Below are positions 1 to 9,600 of a stretch of 64,000 nucleotides of DNA, piece by piece. A program made the position numbers and the translations under genes. This DNA is from Bacteroidales bacterium. Its GTDB lineage: Bacteria; Bacteroidota; Bacteroidia; Bacteroidales; WCHB1-69. Every line of letters starts with the position of its first letter. Position 1 is the first letter of the stretch. The notes below the pieces were generated by a model. The model was given only the letters and a program-made list of their open reading frames with translations. It ran no database searches and had not been told where the DNA came from. The stretch is taken from positions 99,371 to 163,370 of the forward strand of contig JAIKWD010000027.1 of the NCBI GenBank assembly GCA_024685175.1. The letters run 5' to 3'.

Positions 1-154
1 TCTTGCCCAGCGAGGCCAGCGTCTTTATCTTTTGGGTGGCGTCTACGGCGTTGGAAATCAGCTCTCTAAGGAAGATCTCGTGGTCGGAATACAAGAATTT
101 CTTGATGACGGGAAAGATGTTTTCGGTTTTTACATTGATATTACCAGTTTGCAT
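1..154 (-). CDS. htpG: Molecular chaperone HtpG (Hsp90), N-terminal part; gene runs off the left edge
   Basis: Reverse-strand translation from ATG at 154: MQTGNINVKTENIFPVIKKFLYSDHEIFLRELISNAVDATQKIKTLASLGK, the typical HtpG N-terminus. Absent from ORF track because only ~51 aa are in the window. Confidence 0.93.
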   Translation of the reverse strand, partial: MQTGNINVKTENIFPVIKKFLYSDHEIFLRELISNAVDATQKIKTLASLGK

Positions 155-293
155 ATAGTTGTGATTTATTGTTAGACTTTTTTGGGCGATATTTGTATGC
201 AAAATATGTGCCAAAGTGGGGATTGTGGATTATAGATGAAGGATAAATGTATTTTCTAATGCCTTTTTTGTATATTTGCGCCAAATTCTTCGT

Positions 294-2252
294 ATGGTAA
301 AACGCATAACGATATTGACTGTAGGCCTGATGTTGTCCGTTTTTGCGGCGGGGGCCGAAAACGTGGATACACTGTTCTCCATCTTTCGCCATTCGTTTGG
401 AAGTGAAAAGAATGTGGCGGCCCAGAAATTGATAGACCAATTTGTCCAGGAGGAGTGTTACGATTATGTCATCAGTGATGAACTGAAATCGGACAGAAAG
501 TTCAGCCAGATGCTGGTCTATTTGGGTATGGCTAACCATGAGCTTAACAGTAGTGGTTTCCAAAAAGCCATTGACTATGCCTCGATGGCCAAGGATATGG
601 CGCATCGCGACTCGCTCCGGTGGTTGTCGAGTTGCTATGAGATTATGAGCGTGTCTTATACGCGTTTGGGCGACTATACCAGCGCCTTGACTGCTGCCCA
701 GCGGGACTTTGATATTGGCAAGAAACTGGGAGACAAGCGAATCCAGAGCAGCGCCCTCAATACGCTGGCAGCCATAGAGCTGTCGACAAAACACTTGGAA
801 GAAGCCCTCGAATTCGCAAGTCAGGCAGTGGATATAGAGCGGGAGTTGAATGATAATCAAGGAAAGGCATTGGCCATTCGGTTGGGTATCAAGAGCGAGG
901 TCTTGCTCAAACTCAAGCGACCGGCGGAGGCGTTGGCCTGCATCAACGAGGCCCTCGAAATAGACCGCAAGGCGGGACGCATCGACAAGGTCGGCATACG
1001 TCTGTCGCAGAAGGCCGACGTGCTGATGTACCTCCAAGAGTGGAAGGAGTGCCGCAACACCTGCCTGCAGGCCCTCGACATCTTCGACCGCGGCAACCAA
1101 TTGGTAGACAAGATTATCACCTTGAAACAGCTTGGCGCCTGCGAACTCAAGTTGAAGAACTACTATGCCGCCGAACAGTATTTGCTGGAGGGTGAACGGC
1201 TATGCAAGAAGACCGGATTCCGGCCCTTGCTTCAACTCATACAAGACTATCTCTATCTCACCTATAAAGAGCAGAACAATCTGAGCAAGGCCCTCTATTA
1301 TCTTGAGTGCAGCTCCGCCAACAAGGACTCGTTAAGCCAGGCGGAATACCAAAAATTGGTAAGCGAGTATAAAATCAAGTACGAAACGGACCAAAAAGAG
1401 AAGCAATTGGCTAATCAAGAAAGGGCGAACCGGAATAAATTCGTCTTCATCATCGTCTTGTTGGCCTTGTTTGCCCTGATTGCGATAGTGGCCATCGTGG
1501 GCTATCGATTGGCCAGTATTCGCAAGAAACGCAACGATGAGTTGGCGGCCGTCAACACGGCCAAGGACCGTCTGTTCTCTATTGTGTCGCACGACTTGAA
1601 AAACCCCGTGGCGGCGCAAAAGCAGGTGCTCGACTTCTTGAATACGCACTATGACCAAATCGACGACGTGACCAAGAAGGAGCAGATCGCGGCACTCAAC
1701 CAATCCAACAACCAATTGGGCGACTTGTTGACCAACGTGTTGGAGTGGGCCTCCTTGGAAAGCGGGCGTCTGCCCTATAGGCCCGTGCGGGCGGACCTGT
1801 CCGCCATTGTGCGCAATAGTCTGGCGATGGTCAGTGCCCAAGCCCAACGCAAAAAGGTGCAGATCAAGTCATCCATAGACATCAACACCTTTGTTTACAC
1901 CGATATCAACTATGTGGTGACGATTTTGAGAAACCTCTTGACGAATGCCATAAAATATTCGTATGAAGAGGGGATCGTGGAGATTGTGGTGGAAGATAAA
2001 GGCACGGACTGGCATCTTTCCGTGGTCGACAATGGCGTTGGTATGACCGAAGAACAGCAATCGAGACTCTTTCTAAAACGGTATGAGTCCACGCTTGGTA
2101 CAGCCGAGGAAAAGGGCACCGGTATGGGCTTGATCGTCTGTAAGGAATTGGCCAACAAGATGAACGGAAACCTTTTCGTCCATAGTTCGCCGGGGCAGGG
2201 GAGTACCTTTACACTTACTATCGCCAAGCCATCGAAGGAACAAATTCGATAA
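294..2252 (+). CDS. TPR-containing sensor histidine kinase
   Basis: Signal/TPR-like N-terminus, TM segment (FVFIIVLLALFALIAIVAIVGY), H-box SHDLKNP, N-box NLLTNAIKYS, DNGVGM, GTGMGL. ORF track starts at TTG 276 inside a promoter motif; ATG 294 (MVKRITIL) is more likely. Confidence 0.9.
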   Translation: MVKRITILTVGLMLSVFAAGAENVDTLFSIFRHSFGSEKNVAAQKLIDQFVQEECYDYVISDELKSDRKFSQMLVYLGMANHELNSSGFQKAIDYASMAKDMAHRDSLRWLSSCYEIMSVSYTRLGDYTSALTAAQRDFDIGKKLGDKRIQSSALNTLAAIELSTKHLEEALEFASQAVDIERELNDNQGKALAIRLGIKSEVLLKLKRPAEALACINEALEIDRKAGRIDKVGIRLSQKADVLMYLQEWKECRNTCLQALDIFDRGNQLVDKIITLKQLGACELKLKNYYAAEQYLLEGERLCKKTGFRPLLQLIQDYLYLTYKEQNNLSKALYYLECSSANKDSLSQAEYQKLVSEYKIKYETDQKEKQLANQERANRNKFVFIIVLLALFALIAIVAIVGYRLASIRKKRNDELAAVNTAKDRLFSIVSHDLKNPVAAQKQVLDFLNTHYDQIDDVTKKEQIAALNQSNNQLGDLLTNVLEWASLESGRLPYRPVRADLSAIVRNSLAMVSAQAQRKKVQIKSSIDINTFVYTDINYVVTILRNLLTNAIKYSYEEGIVEIVVEDKGTDWHLSVVDNGVGMTEEQQSRLFLKRYESTLGTAEEKGTGMGLIVCKELANKMNGNLFVHSSPGQGSTFTLTIAKPSKEQIR

Positions 2253-2273
2253 TGTAGTTTAATAATATATTGT

Positions 2274-2915
2274 ATGTCCATCATTAATATCTTACTTGTA
2301 GAAGACCAGACGCTTACACGGATGGGGATGAAGATCACCTTGAATCATGAGGACTCCGACTGCCGGATTGTGGCCGAGGCGAGTTCCGTCAAGGAGGCAC
2401 TGGCCCAACTCGGCCAACTGCCCGATTTGGATATTGTATTGTTGGATCTGATGCTCCCCGACGGCAATGGAATAGAGGTGATCGAACACATGCGTGAGAC
2501 GGGTTCCAAGGCCAAAGTGCTCGTCATCTCCGCAGATACGAACCGCGAGACCATCCTAAAACTTACGGAACTCGGCATCGGCGGGTTTATCAGCAAATAC
2601 GCCGACAGCGCGACCTTGGAAGAGGCCATCTACTCCGTGCATAACGGACTGGAGTATTTCGGGAAGGACATTGCCGAGGTCATCCATGCCATCTCCACAG
2701 CCAAGGCGCAAGAGGAGGATACTTTCACAGACCGAGAACTGGAGATTATGCAGTTGTGTGCTAATGGATTGAATGTCAAACAAATAGCAAAAGAACTGAA
2801 TATTAGCTCCCGGACGGTGGAGACCCATAAAAACAATATTTTCAAGAAACTCGGCTTTAGCAGCACGGCCGAATTGATGAAATACGCTTTTGAACACGGA
2901 ATTATTCGCGATTAA
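2274..2915 (+). CDS. NarL/LuxR-family response regulator
   Basis: Receiver domain (LLVEDQTLTRMG, DIVLLDLMLPDGNG) plus LuxR HTH (FTDRELEIMQLCANGLNVKQIAKELNISSRTVETHKNNIFKKLG). Confidence 0.95.
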   Translation: MSIINILLVEDQTLTRMGMKITLNHEDSDCRIVAEASSVKEALAQLGQLPDLDIVLLDLMLPDGNGIEVIEHMRETGSKAKVLVISADTNRETILKLTELGIGGFISKYADSATLEEAIYSVHNGLEYFGKDIAEVIHAISTAKAQEEDTFTDRELEIMQLCANGLNVKQIAKELNISSRTVETHKNNIFKKLGFSSTAELMKYAFEHGIIRD

Positions 2916-2963
2916 TCCGTATTTCACCCTTAAATGTTAATAATGTTAATAAAAAAAATATGC

Positions 2964-2987
2964 CATCTACGTAAATTTACGTAGATG
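2964..2987. repeat. Perfect 24-bp palindrome, candidate operator
   Basis: catctacgtaaatttacgtagatg is its own reverse complement; lies ~19 bp upstream of a TATTTTTG promoter element. Confidence 0.85.
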
Positions 2988-3005
2988 ATGTAAGGATATT
3001 GTCTT

Positions 3006-3013
3006 TATTTTTG
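3006..3013 (+). promoter_or_regulatory. Bacteroidota -7 element (TAnnTTTG) for the 3090/3654 genes
   Basis: TATTTTTGCA, ~77 bp upstream of ATG 3090. Confidence 0.65.
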
Positions 3014-3089
3014 CAAGCGTACAATAGTATAATTGTATCAAGTTTTAAATAACTGCATAAGTAATCTAGTATTCACAAAACCCGATATT

Positions 3090-3575
3090 ATGAAAAAACT
3101 TTACCTAATGCTGTTCTTCAGCGCCTTGACATTAAGCGCAATGTGCCAAACCGGCGTCGTGACGACGGGAGGCACGGCGATAGGTAACGGCGGCTCTGTG
3201 ACCTACACGGTGGGCCAGATCGCCGTCCAACGAATGGAGGCCGGCGACAAGTACGTCATTGAAGGTGTCCAGCAGCCCTACGAAATCCAGACCGTGGGCG
3301 TGGACGACTATCCGGACATCGTACTCGAGGCCATACTCTTCCCCAACCCGACGACTAGCACGGTCCGGTTGCGTATATCCAATTACGAGATTCCTTCCTA
3401 TGGACTTACCGCCGAACTGTTTGACATACACGGCCGTATGATCCAGATTTTCACCGTCAGCGACCTGGAGACCCAGATGGATCTCTCCAGCCTGCCTTCC
3501 GCCTCCTACCAGTTGCGTGTGCTGGACGACAGCCGCCTGCTGAAGACGTTCAAAGTTATTAAGAATAAACAATAA
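3090..3575 (+). CDS. Small secreted protein with T9SS type A C-terminal sorting domain
   Basis: Signal peptide MKKLYLMLFFSALTLSAMC; C-terminus LFPNPTTSTVRLRI...LFDIHGRMIQ...LPSASYQLRVLDDSRLLKTFKVIKNKQ. Start moved from 3033 to ATG 3090. Confidence 0.85.
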   Translation: MKKLYLMLFFSALTLSAMCQTGVVTTGGTAIGNGGSVTYTVGQIAVQRMEAGDKYVIEGVQQPYEIQTVGVDDYPDIVLEAILFPNPTTSTVRLRISNYEIPSYGLTAELFDIHGRMIQIFTVSDLETQMDLSSLPSASYQLRVLDDSRLLKTFKVIKNKQ

Positions 3576-3653
3576 CCGATGAACCGGTGTTAATTGATTG
3601 ACATCATTCATATCATTACGAAGATCACAATTTATTCACTTAAATTCAATATT

Positions 3654-6600
3654 ATGAAAAAATTATTTACCCTTTTGTTTGTCTTGATGCTCGCAGTGGT
3701 GTCGGTGTTCGCACAGGCGCCTCAGAAGATGAGCTATCAGGCGGTGGTCCGCAACGCGAACAATACGTTGCTGGCCAACCAGAATGTGTCCGCAAGGATC
3801 AGCATCCTGCAGGGCAGCGTGAACGGCGCGGCCGTTTACGTGGAAACGCATGCCGCTACGACCAACGCCAACGGTCTGTTGACCTTGGAGGTGGGCGACG
3901 GTAACGCCATACTGGGCACGCTCTCCAGTGTGAACTGGGGTGACGGTCCCTTCTACCTGAAGTCCGAGATCGACCCGGACGGCGGCGTGAACTACAGCAT
4001 CGAGGGCGTTCAGCAGTTGATGAGCGTGCCTTACGCCTTGTACGCAGGCAGCGCGGGCAATGTTCCCGCATTTGCCATCGCCCCGACCGACACGGGCTAT
4101 GTGCTAACCATCACGATGAACGGCGTTCCGCAGACGTATGTGTTGCGCAACGGCCGCGACGGTGTTGATGGCGCTGACGGCGACGACGGTGCGGACGGCC
4201 TTAGCGCCTATGAGTTGTGGCAGCAGGCCGGCAACACGGGCACGCTGGCCGACTTCCTGGCCTCCTTGGTGGGTCCTGCCGGTCAAGATGGTGAAGATGG
4301 TGACGACGGCTTCTCGCCGACAATTACGCAGACCCCGATCGCCAACGGCTACCAGATCATCGTGACGGACGTGGACGGCACGGACACGTTCTATGTGTAC
4401 AACGGCACGAGCGGCAGCGGCTCCGGTGGCGGTGCCGACGGCCTTAGCGCCTACGAGTTGTGGCTGCAAGCCGGCAACACGGGCACGCTGGCCGACTTCC
4501 TGGCTTCCTTGGTGGGTCCTGCTGGTCAAGATGGTGAAGATGGTGAAGACGGTGAAGATGGAAACGACGGTTTCTCGCCGACGATTACGCAGACGGCCAC
4601 GACTAACGGTTACCAGATCATCGTGACGGACGTGAACGGTACGGACACGTTCTACGTGAACCATGGCGCCCCCGGTGTCTCTCCCACGATCACGGCTTCC
4701 GCCGTCTCTGGTGGCACGCAGTTGACCATTACGGACGTGACGGGCACGCACTCCTATTTTATCCCGAGTGGCGGTGGCTCCGGCTCCGGCGGCACGCTGG
4801 TGCAGTTGCCGGCCAACTGGAATGAGACGGACACCTTAAGCCCGCAATACATTATGAACAAGCCGGATCTGGCCGATGTGGCCACGAGCGGCGACTATGC
4901 CGACTTGATCAACAAGCCGACGATTCCTACGACGACGAGCCAGTTGACCAACAACAGCGGCTTCATCACTGCCTCCGATATCCCTGCGCAACAGAACGCC
5001 GACTGGACCGCGACGAGCGGTGTGCAGCAGATCCTGCACAAGCCGGACTTGGCCACGGTGGCCACGAGCGGCAGCTACAACGACTTGTCCAACAAGCCGA
5101 CAATTCCTACGACGACGAGCCAGTTGACCAACAACAGCGGCTTCATCACCGCTTCCGATATTCCTGCGCAGCAGAATGCCGACTGGACCGCAACAAGCGG
5201 TGTGCAGCAGATCCTGCACAAGCCGGACCTGGCCCCGGTTGCCACGAGCGGCAGTTACACCGACTTGACCAACAAGCCGACGATTCCGGCACCCCAAGTG
5301 AACGCCGACTGGAACGCGACGAGCGGTGTGGCCCAAATCCTCCACAAGCCGACGGCGTTGAGCCAGTTCGTTAACGATATGGGCTTCCTCACCGAGTTGC
5401 CTGACAGCATCGGCGGCGGCATCAACACGGAGATCGACCCGTTATTCACGGCTTGGAACCTGAACTACAACCTGTTGAATAACAAGCCGAACCTGGCCAC
5501 GGTTGCCACGAGTGGCAGTTACACCGACCTGATCAATACACCGACCTTGGCCACGGTTGCCACGACGGGTAGTTACAACGACTTGTTGAACAAGCCGGAC
5601 ATTCCTGCTGCCCAGGTGAACGCCGACTGGACCGCGACGAGCGGTGTGGCACAGATCCTGCACAAGCCGACCTTGGCTGCAGTTGCCACGAGCGGCAGTT
5701 ACAACGACTTGTTGAACAAACCGGATCTGGCCGATGTGGCCACGAGCGGCGACTATGCCGACTTGGTCAACAAGCCGACGATTCCTACGACGACGAGCCA
5801 GTTGACCAACAACAGCGGCTTCATTACGGCCGCTGATGTTCCCGCCCAGGTGAACGCCGACTGGACCGCCACAAGCGGTGTGCAGCAGATCCTCCACAAG
5901 CCCAACCTGGCCGCGGTTGCCACGAGCGGCAGTTACAACGACTTGACCAACAAGCCGACAATCCCTGCAGCACAGGTGAATGCCGACTGGAATGCGACGA
6001 GCGGTTTGGCTCAAATCCTCCACAAGCCGACGATTCCGGAGTATCAAGTGCTGAGCATCAGCCATGATACTTTGTTCCTGACCAACGGCGGCTACGTGAA
6101 GCTCAATGTGGACTGGGGAAATGTGGCCAACAAACCCGCGTTCGCTACAGTAGCCTACAGCAACGACTATAACGATTTGACGAACGCCCCATCGAACTTG
6201 AGCGATTTCGCGAATGACGAGGGCTTCATTACTGCAGCCGATATCCCTGCCGCTACGCAGGCTGACTGGGATGAGACCGACAACAACGAGCCATCATACA
6301 TCCAGAACAAGCCCGATTTGAGCAACTATTTGACTTCCGCCGATATGAGCAACTATGTGGACAGAACGACTGATCAGACAGTTGGCGGTGATAAGACATT
6401 CTCTGGCTATACCACATTTGATGGTTCTTGGGCGGATTTCTATGCTGATGCCGAATTTTATAACTATGCTGTGTTCGATGGTGGGGTTGATTTTTTAGGT
6501 GATATTAATGTCAACAATAACTATGCCAGCATTAAGGTGCCGAATGCTTTGCAGTCCATCAGCGGAGACGGTACTTTCGAAGTGGAGTCCAACAGCGGTA

Positions 6601-9600
6601 ACACCAGTAAGTTACAGGCGGTGAACTACAATGCCTTGCAGATGGTCTATAACGATATGTTGGACAAGTTCAGCGATTTGAACGACCAAATCGATGACCT
6701 TCTGGACAGCATCGAGGACCTCAACAAGCAATTGGAGATCCCGAAGGACGGCGAGCCGTGTCCCAACACCCCGACAGTAACCGACTACGGTGGTAATATC
6801 TATTCTACGGTGCGTATTGGTAACCAATGCTGGATGAGACAGAATATGCGTGCCACTACCTTAAGCAGTGGAAGTGTTAACACTACTTCAACACCTTCCT
6901 ATTCGTCCACTTCCGCTTATGCTACATATTCGAATTTAAGTAGTGCTACACAAAATTCGACTCAATATGGTCGTCTGTACAACTATAAAGCAGCCTCCCA
7001 GATATGTCCGCCAGGTTGGAAACTGCCTTCCAGCGCAGATTGGGCGGAGTTGAGGACGTATGTTAAATCAGTGCCGAAGTTTAACCAAACGTATTATTCC
7101 AAGTCATTGGCATTTACAGAATCTTGGACAGGCTCTACGATTGGCGATAATAGTAATCTCAACAACACAACTGGTTTCTCCGCTGTCGCGGCTGGATATT
7201 ATCCAACATCTATGGATAATCATTTCTACTATGACGATGGCCAAGGTTATGTTGCAGCATTTTGGTCTTCTGACAAAAAACCTATGGCATTATTGTATGA
7301 TAGCCGATCTATGCATATAGGAGGATATAGTTCCTCCGATGCTGGCATTAACTCTTTCGTCGCTCCTGACAGTGTCTATTTCTCTGTTCGTTGTATTCGT
7401 AAGGGTAATAACGGCGAGAATTTGACCATCGGATTACCGACGGTGGAGACCAACGCCTATTCCTCAACCAATTTCACCAACGTAACGGTCACGAGCGGTT
7501 CGGTTTCCTTAACGATTTTCCCTGGCAACGTCACGTCGAACGCCAATCATCCGCCTTTGTCCAACTTGACTCAGTGGGGCTTCGTCTATAGCTCTTCCGC
7601 TAGTAGTTCTACTACATTGCAGCTAGGCAAGTCTAATGTTCTCCCCAAATCTTCTTCCGTTTCCACGCAGCCTACTTCCTATCCGTGCGCTATACCATCT
7701 TTCAGCGTTACTGGTTTGACGTCTGGAAACACGTATTATTATCGTGCATTCGTTATCCGCGGCAATGACACGGTTTATGGCGCCGTCAAGAGTTTCGTGG
7801 CCCAATCTGATCCCAACTCCTGTAAGGCCAAGTTGGGTTCCTCCTATCCGGAACACGTATCCTACGACGGCTATTCCTACTCTACCGTCGCCGTCGGAAA
7901 CCAATGCTGGTTGGCACAGAACCTCCGCAACACTTCCGGTATCTCATATAGCAACTATTATTATATTGGTTCTATATCCGGAAATGTGTATAATTGGGAT
8001 GGCTCTATGCTAGGTACCGCATCAACGACACTTCCTGTACAAGGTATCTGTCCTTCGGGTTGGCACATTCCTACTACGGCTGAGTTCGATGAGCTGAAGA
8101 CCTACGTACAAGGTCAAACCGCCTATCAATGTTCATCCTCCTCCAATATCGCCAAGGCATTGGCATATACTAGTGGTTGGACTTCCAGCACAGTCACTTG
8201 TGCTCCGGGTAATACCCAATCCACCAACAACGCCACGGGCTTTGCTGCCTATCCGGGAGGTTATAATAACGGCAGTCTCTCGTCAAACGGTAAAATAACC
8301 CGCTTCAGAACGACTACGATGTCAACCTTGTATTCGGTAGAATATGATAAGGCTGCACTACAGGTAGGTTCAAATTTTGGTAGTACTATCAAATACTCTG
8401 TTCGTTGTATCTATGGTGGAGCTGCTCCGACGGTGGCCACGTCCTCTAATACGGTGACGACAAACTTTACCTCTGCCTCTAACTTGGGTGGTAATGTGAT
8501 TAATAACGGTGGCAACAGCATCACCGAAAGAGGTATCTGCTACTCCTATAGTACTGAAACTCCTACCATATCCAATAACAAGAAGGTTTCTTCCGGCACT
8601 ACCGGCACCTTCACGGTGGAATTGACGGGTCTTTCCCATGGTACCACCTATTACTATCGTGCGTATGCTACCAACAGTAAAGGAACCACTTATGGTGCGG
8701 TGAAGAGCTTTACCACCAAAAAGTATGCTATGATTTACAACAATAGCGTATCTGGCAGTACGTCCAATACGGGTTCTGTCACGGCACTCCAGAAGAATTC
8801 GGCTAGAGTATGGGGTAATGTTCAATGTAACGATGATGTTGTTACAGGTTGGGGTTTCTATTTGTATAAGAAGAACTCAGACGGCACGTTCTCACAAGTC
8901 GCCGACTTGTATTCAGGTTACTTGACTTATGGCACTTATACGGGAGTGCTGAATAGTACACCTCAAAACGCCCCTTACAGTATGACCATTACCGGTTTGG
9001 AAGCCGGCACCACCTACAAATATAGTGCTGAAATCTTAAGATCTTCTACAAGTAGTTGGATAAGCGCAACCGACACCTCTAATGAGTTTACGACGCTGGT
9101 TGGTCCTTCTGTTACAACTACTAGTGTTATGTTTACAGGTACAACTTCAAAGCAATATACTTTTAAAGGCAATCTTGTTAATAAAGGTGTTGTTAGTAGC
9201 AGCACCAATGTTAAGACAGGTTTTGTGTGGAGTAGAAGTGATCAGACTCCTTATACAACCTCTCCTACTTTGAGAAGCGGACAACATTATGATTCTTATA
9301 TGGTTAGCTCTAATGCTTCTCTCGGATCTTTTTCATACGCCAAGACGCTTACAGGAGCTGCAGGAACAATATATCGTATCCGCGCATACGCTATCAACGA
9401 AGTAGACACCTCGTATGGTGCTGTGTACACCATTACTCTAAATGATGTGCCTACTATAGCAGTTACAAGCTTCGACGATCCATATTATTATAGTTCTTAT
9501 GTCAAAACTAACCAAATTACTGCTCAGTCATATATCAGTTCTGATGGAGGATATCAAATTTATGAGACAGGTTGGGTGTATAGTACTACAAATTCAACTC

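Noticed and set aside
276-293. TTG start of the histidine kinase at 276
   Set aside because: Lies inside the TATATTTG promoter element; ATG 294 gives a normal signal/TM N-terminus.
2964-2987. Palindrome as a transcription terminator of the response-regulator gene
   Set aside because: No T run follows it on the + strand, and it lies against a promoter; operator is the better reading.
4836-6065. Repetitive region considered as a CRISPR array or as minus-strand coding
   Set aside because: Repeats are long, in-frame protein repeats of the giant ORF, without uniform spacers; minus ORFs are shadows.
4836-6345. Prophage tail-fibre region
   Set aside because: No capsid, terminase, integrase or other phage genes nearby; signal peptide and FISUMP modules indicate a cellular surface protein.
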